Assembly (NCBI GenBank): GCA_963969395.1
Contig: OZ017796.1
Coordinates: 13,208,501-13,272,500, forward strand
Source: Pseudoscleropodium purum
Lineage: Eukaryota > Streptophyta > Bryopsida > Hypnales > Brachytheciaceae
Reading direction: 5' to 3'
Length of the DNA: 64,000 bases
Each line of letters begins with the position of its first letter. Within the stretch, counting starts at the first letter, position 1. Below the pieces are notes generated by a model that was not told the origin of the DNA, ran no database searches, and was given only the letters and a program-made list of their open reading frames with translations. The position numbers and the translations under genes were made by a program. This document shows, one piece after another, positions 21,285-33,650 of the stretch.

Positions 21285-21865
21285 GAAAGTTAACCCATAG
21301 GGAAAAACTGACCACCAACCGAGTTATTTAAGTCTTACAAAAACAAAAAATCAGACAAAAATGTACTCAAAGTATCCAGAAAGTTAACCCATAGGGAAAA
21401 ACCGACCACCAACCGAGTTATTTAAGTCTTACTCAAACAAAAACAAAAAATCAGACAAAAATGTACTCAAAATATCCAGAAAGTTAACCCATAGGGAAAA
21501 ACTGACCACCAACCGAGTTATTTAAGTCTTACTCAAACAAAAACAAAAAATTAGACAAAAATGTACTCAAAGTATTCGGAAAGTTAACTCATAGGGAAAA
21601 ACTGACCACCAACTGAGTTATTTAAGTCTTACACAAACAAAAACAAAAAATTAGACAAAAATGCACTCAAAGTATTCGGAAAGTTAACCCATAGGAAAAA
21701 ATTGACCACCAACCGAGTTATTAACATCTTCAATAAAAATAAACAAAAAATTAGACAAAAATGCACTCAAAGTATTCGGAAAGTTAACCCATAGGAAAAA
21801 ATTGACCACCAACCGAGTTATTAACATCTTCAATAAAAATAAATAAAAAATCGGACAAAAAAAAT
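21285..21865. repeat. 100-bp tandem repeat, about 5.8 copies
   Basis: Unit boundaries marked by the GGAAAGTTAACCCATAGG word recur at about 21284, 21378, 21478, 21578, 21678 and 21778. The first spacing is 94 bp and the rest are 100 bp. Units contain GACCACCAACCGAGTTATT and an A-rich AAACAAAAAATTAGAC segment. Copies differ by a few substitutions, and the last two share TTAACATCTTCAATAAAAAT, which shows step-wise spread of variants. The array decays after 21865. Confidence 0.9.
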
Positions 21866-22959
21866 CCTGTAAAACTACAAGCTAAAAATTGCATAAACAC
21901 TTTAGCAAATCCCTAGATTTTAAAAGGCACCTGACATCTTAGAAAAATCTGTAACTTGTATTGTATCTCCCATCCTCCAACTCTGCCCTATTTCTAATTG
22001 GATTAGAAAAACCTAGACAAAAAATCAGCAAAATTTTCCCCCTGGATATTAAACAATTTCTTTCCTCCCTTGGATGAGGAGCCAATGGATGGAAATTGCA
22101 AGAATTTACCGGCCAAGAGCCACTCCGCATCCTCTCGTGATGAGAAGTGAGAAAGGAAGAGGCCAAACAGCCTTTTATAGGCCTCAGATGACCAACCAAC
22201 TTGCTTGCCCTAGATTGGAAGGCCAGCCTTGGATCAAACGTCCACCCTAGATCGGACGACTGTGGGCGGCCGCAATTGATCCGATGACCACTGCGCAACT
22301 GTTATCGATTCGACGGCCATTGCGTGACTACGGATGGTCCGTCCAATTGTGGGCATTTAAGGATAGATTATGATAAGATAATATCAAAAAGTAGAACCTC
22401 AATCATTCACACTTCTTATTATTTGAAGATGAAGGGTTTTTTTCTAGCTCCCTCCTAAAAAATGCATACTAGACATGAAGGAACTCCTTAAGAACTTTCT
22501 ATATATAGAAATTTAAATAACAAAGTGAAATTACACTTTTTTCAACAAACCTCATGTTTCATTAAAAGCTCATTAAAAAATTGGTCTTCAAAGAAACACT
22601 TTATACTATGAACAAATAGGTGTGAACAAAGAGAAATAATTTATGGCTTTCGGTCAAGAGTCAATCATTACAAAAAATAAAAATTAGAATTTTAAGTAGA
22701 TTGGTGACTCTTTGTAATGTAAACTAGACTTATGCTACGTTTGGCAACCCAATAAATAAATATCATGATATTTAGACGACCTTCATTTTTACTCATTATT
22801 CTAATTTTCTCATATTATGATAATACATCGGTACACAGGCGAACGATAGCTCAGGACATCCGGACAGCATATGGTGCATCTGAAATTGTCGACCTATGGA
22901 CCATCATACAGAACGTACTCTTCTTCGTACTGGTCATCTTCGTAGAAGGCATCATCTAC

Positions 22960-23440
22960 AAGGCGCAGCTCCAGAGCGTCCAATATTTCAATGGTTGGGG
23001 CCGGCACTTCAGCAAGGGGTGTCTCCAAGTCTGCGATTGATGCCTCCGCCTCATCGTTGGTCTGAATGTCCGGGAAAATTCTTGCTGTTCCAACCCGCTA
23101 ACCACTTCTAGCAAACAATGTGTGATCATGCTCGCCAACCTCTCGCTTGCTCCTCGGTAAGTGGGATAACACAACCTTCCAGCTCGGGTCGATATGATCG
23201 TCCATAAAAAAAACTTGTGAGACATGGTGAGGGAATACATACTGATTGTGATGCTCGCCGTTGTCCTTGCAGTCGAGTCTTGCCATACAAAATCCGTGCC
23301 TATCTCGCTTAATGGTTGACCGTCCTTGGTCGTGGTGTTTCACCCAGCAAATCTTCATTACGACTGGTTTGAGAGCCATGTAGTCCACCATTATGATATC
23401 CTTGAGTATGCCAATATCGATACCAGCAACGAACATCATA
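22960..23440 (-). pseudogene. DUF4216-like fragment of a CACTA transposon protein
   Basis: The minus-strand frame from 23439 reads through a segment containing HNQYVFPHHVSQVFFMDD and SWKVVLSHLPRSKR. That pattern (…PF.LASHV.QVFYVDDP…W.VVL…PR) is typical of DUF4216, the domain found near the C-terminus of CACTA/En-Spm plant transposon proteins. The frame continues for about 114 codons without a start context or complete domain, then drifts into other frames towards 22960. It is a relic rather than a working gene. Confidence 0.6.
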
Positions 23441-23460
23441 ATTGAAAATAATTTCCTTGA

Positions 23461-24365
23461 CTTTGTCCTTGAAGTTTTTTGAAATGGAACATTCTCTTCA
23501 TTAAAAAATCTTCATTTTCTGTATTGAAATTTACATAGTAGCCCTCACTTCTAGTATAGTTGATTCCATTTTTCTCTTATGTCCCATATTTATTAATTTG
23601 TAATTCCCCTTTTATTTTAAATTCATCATTCTCTATTCCTCTATTTTAAAACGCCTTTTCTCGTCACACAAGTTATAAATATCTTTGTTTTTATTATTAA
23701 TCTCCTTTTCTTTTATTTCTAATTCCCTTTTCTTTTCTTTTTCATCGGATTCTCTTTTATTTTTTTGTATTCCCTTTTCTTTTATTTTTAATTTGGATTT
23801 GCTTTAATTTGTAATTCCACTTTTATTTTATTTTTAAATCCCTTATATTTTATATTTGATTCTCCTTTCTTTTATTCTAATAATTCCCTTTGCTTTTATT
23901 ATTAATTCCCTTTTGTTTTATTTCTAATTTCCTTCACTTTTATAGCTCATTCCCTTTTCTTTTAATTTTTATTTCCTTTTCACTTATTATTTATTATTCC
24001 TTCTTTTATTTTTAATTCCTCTTTCCATTTTTTAATACCTTCTCCCTCACTTTTAATTCCCTTTTCTTTTATTTTCTATTTTCTCTTCTTTTATTTCTAA
24101 TTCTTTTTTCTTTTCTTTTTAATTCCCATTTCCCTTTTATAATACCTTCTCTCTCACTTTTAATCCCCTTTTCTTTTATTTTCTATTTTCTCTTCTTTTA
24201 TTTTTATTTTTATTTTTATTTATTTTTAATTCCCATTTCCCTTTTATAATACCTTCTCTCTCACTTTTAATCCCCTTTTCTTTTCTTTTCTATTTTCTCT
24301 TCTTTTATTTCTAATTCTTTTTTCTTTTATTTTTAATTCCCTTTTTTAAATTTTTTTTAGAAAAA
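23461..24365. repeat. Polypyrimidine tract (AATTCCCTTTTCTTTTATTTT-type)
   Basis: About 900 bp of strongly pyrimidine-biased + strand built from a degenerate 20-25-bp unit. Within it, a longer block of about 100 bp containing ACCTTCTCTCTCACTTTTAAT recurs near 24041, 24153 and 24251. No gene. It could adopt H-DNA or simply be an expanded simple repeat. Confidence 0.85.
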
Positions 24366-24479
24366 AATCCTCTATAATACCCACATTTTTTATTTCTATA
24401 TTCAAATAACCCCTACTTTGATTGCTATATTCTAATTTACATAAAAGCCCTCACTTACATAACACATTTTGCCCAACCA

Positions 24480-24665
24480 TTGGACTTTCCCTCCCTTTCC
24501 CTCCACCTCATAGTTCCACATGTCCAATCATATACATTCCCTCCCTTTCCCTACACCTCATAGTTCCACATCATGTTCAATCCCTCCCTTTCCCTCCACC
24601 TTGAGAGCACTCATTGTAGGAATTTCCCTCCCTTTCCTCCATCACCTAAGCCATCATGACTCTAA
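24480..24665. repeat. CCCTCCCTTTCCCTCC minisatellite
   Basis: The word TCCCTCCCTTTCCCTMCACCT, mostly followed by CATAGTTCCACAT, recurs at about 24488, 24538 and 24582, with a shorter relative at 24626. The period is about 45-50 bp. The overlapping short ORFs are products of the repeat. Confidence 0.7.
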
Positions 24666-24719
24666 ACCACCCAAGTTCCCTCCCTACACTCAACCCCTTT
24701 TCACACCCATATAGTACTC

Positions 24720-26700
24720 CGGAATGCCTCAATCCTTTGGAAGTCCTTTTCCGGACTAAATTGACATATGACTACATAATATGATTTTTTATATATTTGG
24801 AAATTTGGGGTCTATGAGCACCTACTTATGGTAGTATTCATATGTTATTGACAAAAAAAACCCCACTAAAAGTGGTATTTTCATAAGCATTTTGAATTGT
24901 GTGAATTAAGCTGAAAAAAGCCACTTTGAAAAATTCCTAGTAATGCACTAATTTGCACTAAGCACTTGGAGTTTATAAAAATATGTCCTTACACATTCAT
25001 TTACCATTACCACAAGTTTCATGAGAGTGGCATATAAATAACTTGTCCTTTTGAATCCTTTTAGCCAATTTTTAAAAAAGGGACAGTTCCGGATATTTTA
25101 TCAAAAGGACTCATACGGAAACCTAAATGGTCAATAAATGTTTTTGTTTTTTTTGTAAAGTAAACTACATGAATAGGTGCAACTAATTTTCATAAGAGGG
25201 ACATTAAAATGATGTAGCAAAGTGGAAGTATTGTGGTGCAAAAAGGGGGGGGGGGAGAATTATACACTAGGACAGTCCTTTTGGACACCCCAAGAGGACC
25301 ACCGCCCCAATCCAAACAATGAGATTATTATAGTAAGCAATTTACTTCCATTGGACATTCATGGGCCATGCAAAAAAATGAATTTTTTTTAATGTACTTA
25401 TTTATATCTACATAGAAAGCTATTTGATTAATTCCAATTGGGTTGGTAATTTTGAAGTTATAGAGTTTTGTTTGGGGGGTAATCTACAGTCAAAGCATCT
25501 TCTTGGAAAAATAATGTATATTGATTAGGATTTTTTTAAGCCTATATGAAAAGTTTGAACTTTGAAGAAAACTTGAATGAAAATACCAAGTTCTTCAATT
25601 TTTGAAAATAATTTGGATGAAATTGCCAATTTAAAATGAAACTTGTCCAAATATGTGGATGAAGAGCGAAATCAGTGAATACAAAAATATTTGGCTTCAT
25701 CATTTTTTTGTCTATTACCACTTCAGCTATTCCCCCAAACTAAAAAAAATCCTGATATTCAACACAAGTAAAAGGACCCTACAACTCGCCTTAAGGCTTT
25801 GGCTTGCTTTGACATTGAATGGGGTAAGGATGAGCTCAACTAAGCTTAAGGTAGGAGTTTGTAAAACAGTGCAAGCATTAAGAATGGCCCCTATAAATGG
25901 CTGTGAAATGGACATGAGATGGTTCTGAACTTGACCAGTATAGTCATTGAATGAACCAAGGAAAATAACATTATTAATTGCAAGAGCCAATCATTCTCTT
26001 TGTTTTCCCCATTTTTATTTAGAATTGCAAGTGAACCATTTATGAAAGACCTAGGGTCACAAATAGGAACCTATGACCCAAGTCATTTGAAAATTCATAA
26101 GTAGTTCAAAAATCTTTGGAAAAATACGAAACCACTTGGGTTAGATTCCTCATCAATTTCTCTTACTCTGAAAAATGAGCTAAAAATATTCCCGTCCCAA
26201 AAAATACATGAAAAAGGCGGACCAGCCCTTAGATGCACCATTTCTGAGCCTCCTACCTTGAGGTCACTTGGATCAAAAGTGAGCAAATAAAAAAACGGGA
26301 AGTTACTGACAACTGTCGAGCAAGAGGACTTGTCGATCTGCTGAGCAAGTTAGAGAAGTGTAATTAATTCAATCATTCGCGGTTGAAATAAAATTGAATT
26401 GAATGTGTGTCATTATATTACGTTACACATACAAAATGAAATGAAGCAAAACAAGCACCGACAGACCTACCATACAAATGTAATGCCACCGGCCACGTTC
26501 AATATACAGAGGGCCACTCTCCAGTCTCTCTGTACCTGGATCGATGTGTGACTGACAATAAGTTAATTATGTGGGGCTGACAGCTTGTCACCAAGAGCTC
26601 CTCCCAATTGCGGTCAGTGCTTTCGGTGATGCTTGCTGGACCACGTCGGATGATTGTTCCTATTGTGGACTGGATGCGTGCATTGATCGCAATTAACTAA
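24720..26700. other. AT-rich intergenic DNA
   Basis: No gene. A run of ten G lies near 25246-25256. The stretch at about 25400-25480 resembles one arm of the foldback at 4453-5171 (AGAAAGCT...TTGATTAATTCC...GAAGTTATAGAGTTTT). ORFs at 25653-25928 (+) and 25727-25990 (-) overlap each other and show no domain. Confidence 0.5.
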
Positions 26701-27609
26701 AGGTCGTTTCGCACTTGCGTTGCAATAAGAGCGTTCTTGAGCGATGGAGCTGGTCAAAGAGTGTGGAATAGCGCTGCGTAGGAATTGATGGCAGCAGAGT
26801 GCCGGGTGTGTGTCTGACGTGCGTACTCTTTCGGGATTGGAGGACCCCACTGTTCACACGAAGTGTGTTAATTGATTCACTTTCACTGCCACTTACCGTG
26901 AGAGCTACTTGTGTTCGCACCTGAAGGGCGATGCCTCGTCGTCATGCAGTGATGCAGAGGTCGCTCAAAGAAGAAAGCTAGACGAGAACGTCGGGTCGTG
27001 CGAAGTGATTCTCTGCACGAATTGTGGAGCACATGTTACATGAGAAGCTTGCGCGCAGCATTGATCATTAACTTCCGAGAAGTGTCGCCGACTGAGTTGT
27101 ATTGGCGACGCGGGGACTTGCAACGACGTGCTGGAAGTTGAGGAAAATTGTGGAGCGCTCAATTCCAATTCGTACCGTCATTGGCCTCGGAAGACTGTGC
27201 ATGCGCCGTGGTTGCTTTCGACAAATTCAGCAGCACACGGTGGAGCGCTGCTGGTTTGCATTCTCTTGCAGCAACTGTCTGCACTCCACAGAGGACGGGT
27301 AAGTGCATACCTTTTCTATCGCCGCTCTCTGTTAATCGAGCTGCGGAGTGACCAATGCTTACAACCGGTGCTTCCATGCCAATATCTACGTTTCAGCCTG
27401 ATCTTCCACTACGTTAATTATGCCAGGTAAGCTTCCGCATAAAAATAAAACTAGCCGCTGAGGCCACGTGAGAGCGCACTTAGCGGCTGCCAGCTTGGCG
27501 GACACGTAGGCTCGGGATGTAACGGTGGCCGCAAGTGTGTATGGCAGCCATCTATTTTTGCATTACTGTCATCGTAAAACCACTCCTTGCAGCAGGTGCG
27601 AAACGACCT
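26701..27609. mobile_element. Harbinger-like TIR element (909 bp, non-autonomous)
   Basis: The left end AGGTCGTTTCGCAC is the exact complement of the right end GTGCGAAACGACCT, and similarity continues weakly inwards (CTTGC / GCAGG). The element is flanked on both sides by TAA (26698-26700 and 27610-27612), matching the TWA target duplication of PIF/Harbinger elements. It is GC-richer than its flanks. Internal ORFs (for example 27128-27430) show no transposase motif, so it is non-autonomous or an unrecognised type. Confidence 0.75.
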
Positions 27610-27612
27610 TAA

Positions 27613-29499
27613 GCAACTGAATTGAAGGAGTTTGAGCCGTATTGAATTGAAATAAGCTTAGATATAATTATGTTACACCTTAGTGAAATTTGACCTCTAG
27701 TCTCACTCCCAGGTTGGCTCGGCCACGTGAGCCGGACTGATTGTTGGTTCTCTCTTTGTTTTTATCATAGCACCGTCACTCTGAAAATAAAATAAAAATA
27801 GACATACATAGCATAATATATAATGTACATTGAGCGTGAAATTTAATATAATAGTCATTTCGGGTGCTGGTTCAGTCAGACGATTGAGAGGTGGAGGACA
27901 TGATGCCCAAGACATGGTCGCAAATGCTTGAAAAAGTACTGTAAGTTACGTGATAGACTCAAAATAAAACACTATGAATACTGCATATTGAGCACGTGTC
28001 AGACGGAACCCAGCATGGTTTCCAGATTAAATGCAAGTGCACCTTACGCTTGTACTGAGGCACGCGCACCGATAACCGACGTACCCTAATAATTACAACT
28101 AAGCTTATGTACTATTATCTAACGAAAATTATTTTTATTAGGCTTTGTTGGCAAGGGAAAGAGGAATCCCAAGCACTTTAGCATGCATTATTTGGACAAC
28201 CTTAAATAAGTTGTGAAGTTTTAAAGTATTGTGTCTATTGAAGGTGTACTAAAAACCAACACTGGATTCTCAGTCATAGTCTTTCATTTCCAGATTGTCT
28301 GTGTCTTGTCTAAGCATTAATATCAAGCAAATCGTCTCTCTTTTTGTTCCAAATAAAGGTGTTGCGTTTGGTCAATGTTGATTGTGGGTATACATAACTT
28401 ACCACATTAATTCTAACAGCACTTAAGCACCGCATACTTCACTCTTCTATTTAGAAAATCCTAAGCTTAAATCGTAGTAGGATTCTCTGCTGAGTGACGT
28501 GTGAACATTCATATTATTTGACGCAATGCAGTTCAAAATTCAATCTTTTGTACATAGGAGACAAGAATTCAAATGGAAATTAAACAAAATATATGGGTTC
28601 GGCTTGAACAAATAACGGTATAAATTCGTTTCACACTGTGTCAGCTAGAACATACAAGAAGCAATTGAATTTTCTTACTGTTTGAAGTTGTATAGCATCC
28701 TGCAGTACTAAGTCTTAGTACATACAGTATGTTCAAGATAAATTTCAGAGTTGTAATCGTGGATTTCAATAAATTGGCTTGATCCTGCGCCAAAATTTTG
28801 ACATAAGTCCGAGCAAAACTGTCAAAACTAGGCTGGGTATTCACTTAAGTTTCAGGCCGTGTGGCCTGACAGTGCGTGCCAAAGTAGTAGTGAAATACAT
28901 CAAGTTACCGAGATTGAAATTGATTATAGAACATGGAGCTCGTTCAACATAAATTTGTAGAGTTCACAGGCCAGAGTATATTAGTTAAAAACATTTCTTA
29001 GAAGCAATTGCAAGCTTGCGTGGGGTTGCTCTTATTGCTCAAACACGTTACTGTTCTTAATTTCGACCAAAAAATTCAGCATATGTGCATATTCTTAAGC
29101 ATAGGCAATTGTCACCAGATTCTAATGTCGTCAGAATTCTTATTTCAGTTATGGAAATTTTCTGAATGGACGTGAATGTTGTTCTCGAAAGGCTAGACGT
29201 ACGAAGAATATATCTGCAAGGATAACTTAGAAGGACTGGGTTCTACCATTACATAAAAATAGTGAAGAAGTGGGTATATATGTACTCGATCAAGCAGCTG
29301 GCTACTTGAAATTTTTCCAAAGATCGATTCCACTATCAAGACCATCACATATTATACACACATGATATATATATATACGAAAGCTTCTTGCAATAGTGCC
29401 CTGGCTAGATCAATAGCTAGATCGATACAATACCGTGAACGTGAAGATGTCACTCTCTGGATTCGATCAGGTAGCTTGGGTCGAGTCCAGCTTAAATAC
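27613..29499. other. Intergenic sequence of mixed composition
   Basis: No coding region is supported. The sequence is less AT-biased and less repetitive than the surrounding repeat-rich DNA. An alternating AT run with TATA-like character (GATATATATATATACG) at 29364-29380 lies about 140 bp upstream of the hairpin at 29500-29595. Confidence 0.4.
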
Positions 29500-29600
29500 A
29501 TTCTCTTCCCCTTGCGTATGATGCAGATCTTCGTCTGATTAACTCAAGAAGATCGATAAGCAGATGAAGAATCTGCATCATAGACTAGTGGAAGAAAACC
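29500..29600 (+). ncRNA. MicroRNA-precursor-like hairpin (candidate)
   Basis: The arm TATGATGCAGATCTTCGTCTG (29517-29537) pairs with CAGATGAAGAATCTGCATCATA (29561-29582) over about 20 bp with one bulge, around a 23-nt loop. Weaker pairing continues outside (CTTCC.. near 29503 with ..GGAAG near 29592), giving a stem of over 30 bp. A TATA-like run lies about 140 bp upstream. The mature strand cannot be chosen from sequence, and it does not match a conserved plant miRNA I know. The same fold exists on the opposite strand. Confidence 0.45.
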
Positions 29601-32529
29601 AAATCGATAAACACCGATAGATTCTCAATAACACGTACAGCTACATATGCATACAACTAATATGTTCGTATGCATGCGCGAAATCTATCTATCATTCTGC
29701 AACATAACTCTGGTGGCCAGTTTCAACTTTGATACATGGCCCGTTCGAATCAAAGCCCCACACTGTCCTACAACAAATCAACATCTAATCGATCTGCAGT
29801 GCGTGCAACCACGGTATCTGTAACTCTGCTAGCTGCGATCCGCTGCACCTCCGGCCTAAAACTAATCCTAAGGCAGTACAAGGTCGAACGTACTCAAACC
29901 ATAGCCACTGTGAAGCAGAGGAACCGTGATGCCTGAGAACCAAGTATGAGATCTTGCTAAGCTAAAATGCCGAGGACTGCAGAGCTAGAATGCGAAATTT
30001 ATACAGAACCCGCGGCCTTCGGAACGGAGGGCTAGTACGTTACGGAGTCGCAATTCCGAGCCCGGGTCCTTCCCTGGTGATGCAGCTAGGTTCCAGCTGG
30101 CACAGATTTTGCGCTGGCTGTGAGATGCGCTGGGCCATTGGTCAGCAACAATTTATCTTAGGTCTAAGCTTCGAAGGGGAAGGACCACTCAAACTTGGCT
30201 GCTATCTTAAGGAAAGTTGCGTACTGGGAACTCAAAGTGCACCTCACTGCGGCTTGACACTGACTGACATTCAGTTGGGTCAGTGGGGTCATTGGCTGGG
30301 ACTGCAAATCAAGGTAATAAAATATTCTCGCGCTGCCATTGGATTACCATGATGCTAGGATCAGTTTTCGAGGCAGGTTCCATTGGAGAGTCAGAGAAGC
30401 GTTATAACTCATAATGTATTCAGTTCCCTATTCGTACATACCCTTATCTTAGATTTGCAAAAAGTACAAATGTGGACAGTTGTAAAAGCATCTCTGTAGG
30501 GCCATATAATACAAGGCTTGGTAAGGAGTTTGCCATGGCCAATGTCCTAGGACCAACCCACTAGGTGAAAACCCTGAAAATATTCTACACTGCGTGCTCT
30601 AAATTTTGGCCCCTACTCTACAACTTGTTGTGCTTCCACATGTTTAACTTGTAGTATAGTCTAATGAAAATTTTGAAGTCAAAATATGTATAAGCTTATC
30701 CTACGATTCCCATCGACCTTTATCTTTTCTATGTCAACAAAAATTGGGGTGAATTGTGACCTAGCACATGAGAATCTAGGTTGTCAAGTAGAAAATTGTT
30801 TCTTTCTAATCTTTTGGTAGAGTCATGATACAAAAGCGGACCCTTCATGGTCTTTTTGACATGCTAAGTTTTCAAAGTGGGGTCATTATACCATTTGGTG
30901 GTAGAATGCTCTAATGAAGGAATGGAATCACCGATAGTATTTGAATTTTAAAGTAAAAGAGGCACACTTCATTTTGTTAACAAGATTTTTTTTAAAACTT
31001 GATCCACTGGAAAGCTAGCAATCCCGAACTTAAATGGATGTTTCCAAATCATGAAAAAAAGGTAAGGAAAGATTCTATATTAAAAAAATAAACCTTTCAT
31101 GAAGAAAAGGAAAGTTTTCACTCATTGGCATATGGAAAAAAGCTTTAAAAAGTATTGTAGTTATGACTTTCTCTATTGTAATCCAACTTGTTAGGTTTGA
31201 GAAGGAAAATGGCAAGTCTAAAAATAAAGAAAGACCAATATTGGTTGCATTGGAGCATATTTTTTGTAGTTGCCCTGTTATAATGCTATTGGCATGGTGC
31301 TTTTTGGTTAGATTAGAGCTACTCTTTAGACTTGTCATTATGTACCATAATACACTCAAGCCTCCCAATTCTCAAGTATTATCTAGTCTTTTAATATTCT
31401 TAAAATGGAAGTTTCACGTCATTTTATAATATCAATGATCAATCTAACAAGAATGTACTAATATTATAGTGTTAAATGATCATATTTTTCAAGTTTTCCA
31501 ACTACCTATAGTGTTTGGTATTATTTCTCTCTCTTACAATAGTCTGCAATTCATAGGCAAGCCTATATTCAAATTTTTCTATAATGAAAATAGACTTGAT
31601 TCATAGAAAGCATAGGAACACTAAACACTTACCTTGTAGCTTAAGAATGTTATGAAGGTAGATGTACCAGCTTTATTCCATCTACTTCCAATTCCATCAA
31701 GTATGGTTTTATTGAAGTGTTATCAATATGATTTTTATTGTTTGTTCTTACTATATCAAAAGTTATGTTTTTACAAGTGTAGATTTAAAGTCAATCTCTA
31801 TTTTTTTAATTGTTGAAGGTAAATTAGCAATATTATATGTAGAATATAAAACTTCATAGTTTGAAGCCTACGGTTTAGGATTTTTAAACTTTTGATCAAG
31901 AATAAATCCCAAGTAGTAAATAATTTGATCCTAAGAGACTATCAAATAGGATTGAATTACACCAATAGGCTTTGTACATCTCAAAATAAAGGCCTTCTTT
32001 CTAATTTCCACTTAATCCTATCACTCCATTAGAATCACTTGATCACTCCACTTTGAAAAACCACAAAGGTTAAACAAAATTTCCATTAGGTTCTTCATAG
32101 ATAATTAGTTTTTTTCTCAAATCTTGGAATTTGATTTTATTCTTCATTGTCTTCACTTAATCCCAACTTGGATTAGAATTCTTTCATTGTAAGCTAACAA
32201 CTCTTGGCATTTTTATTCTCCAATACCAACTAGGTCATACATTTTTATTTCATTATTATTTCATATTGGAATAATTTAAACACACAATACACATCAAAAC
32301 ACACAACACACATCATTTTACCCTAAGGTAGTATTCACACCTCAAAATCTAATCCAACGTGGTAGCACTTTGTCAATGTAATTTCCAATTAGCATCAAAT
32401 AAACCAAGCCACACACACAAACACACCCCAATTCAACAGCAATTTCTATCATATTTATAAAAACAAACAAAGATATATAGTCACTAGGAGTCGAAACTTT
32501 CATGCAATCGTACTCATATTAGGTAGTGG
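29601..32529. other. Intergenic DNA, no gene seen
   Basis: Composition is balanced to about 30360, then AT-rich. The 120-codon opening at 29990-30352 (+) has no domain or splice context. ORFs at 31075-31368 (-) and 31163-31429 (+) overlap on opposite strands and are unconvincing. No repeat boundaries were identified. Confidence 0.45.
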
Positions 32530-32810
32530 CATGGTTGTCATAACGGGCGAGTTAGGGTCATCGGACGGTCCGGACGGCTTTAATTTTGTAACTTGTGCAA
32601 TTTTGCGGAATGACACGTCACCTCGTCTGCGCCCTGACGATCTCGTCCGCGCCCAGCATGTTCCATAATCCACATGGCATCCACGTGGCCTATTTTTCCG
32701 TTATCAGAAAGTCAACTATATGTTGACTGTATCGGACGGGCGGGACCTCTAACGGACGGGCGAATCGGATAGACGGGCGAACCGGACGTGCGTCCACTAT
32801 GACAACCATG
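32530..32810. mobile_element. hAT-like MITE (281 bp)
   Basis: Terminal inverted repeats CATGGTTGTCATA and TATGACAACCATG are perfect over 13 bp. Flanks read GGTAGTGG on the left and GATAGTGG on the right, an 8-bp target duplication with one mismatch, as expected for hAT insertions. The interior is GC-rich with repeated CGGACGGGCG words and stands out from AT-rich surroundings. No ORF. Confidence 0.8.
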
Positions 32811-33650
32811 GATAGTGGTTGAAAATATTCTTCCTATTTGTTTTTTTATACTTTGATTTGGAAGTGATGATATAACTCTTCAACTTCAACAAAATTTCAA
32901 CTATGTTGGAGTCTTTATGACTTATTATTCAGCCTTTATCCTTTGATTAGCTTTTTGAATAGTTTATATGTTAAATATTTCTTTTAATTTAATACTATAA
33001 TGACCTACCTCATAGGTCAAAAACTCTCATTTTCCTCACAATTTGTCTTTTTTTTCCAAGTTGAAATTTCAAAATGTATAACTTGTAAGTCTACATAAAA
33101 ATCAAATTTCTAATTCCAATAGAAGAAAAATGTCTTATGAAGAACACAACTTTAATATAAAATGGAATTTGAAAAAACATCCTACCATGACCAAAAAAAA
33201 TCACTCAAATATTGTTCAAGACTTCAAGTTAACACAGTCTAATGTAAAAATGTGAACATTATAAAAAATATTTTGAATTTGAAGGCAAATGTGAGTAGAG
33301 CTCCTATAAATTTCCCACGTAGATTTTTATTTGGTGAAGTGGATATATGACATAGTAGATGAGGTAGAAAGTATGTGAATTTGGGATTTTTTGACATATG
33401 CATTATGCGTTTTAACACAATGTCATTGTAATCCTTATTCAATCATTGTTCACATTAACATAAATATATTATATATAATAAATAATTCTATTATTATTAA
33501 CATGTTCAATTATAATTTTTATTCCAATTATTGTTTTGTAATAAAGAGAGAAAGAAAATACTTTGTACAAATGAAGGGTAGAAGAATACTACAATCCGTA
33601 TAGGATATGTCAAAAATAAAATAGTTGTACACTAAGTAGAACTTCAAATC
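32811..33650. other. AT-rich intergenic DNA
   Basis: No gene or clear repeat was recognised. Confidence 0.5.

Larger units (their letters stand above)
21140..23440 (-). mobile_element. Probable CACTA (En/Spm) remnant
   Basis: The left edge reads CACTAGTGGAAA at 21140, close to CACTA termini. It is followed by a GC-richer subterminal zone, a 100-bp tandem array, and on the minus strand a DUF4216-like coding fragment at 23440-22960. The opposite end was not found; polypyrimidine sequence begins at about 23460 where the 5' part of the gene would be expected. Gene order (3' end towards the CACTA edge) is consistent. The link between these parts is inference. Confidence 0.4.

Noticed and set aside
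21285..21865. CRISPR array
   Set aside because: Contiguous 100-bp tandem units without unique spacers, in a eukaryotic genome.
24422..24714. Short Pro/Ser-rich ORFs
   Set aside because: Direct product of the CCCTCCCTTT minisatellite.
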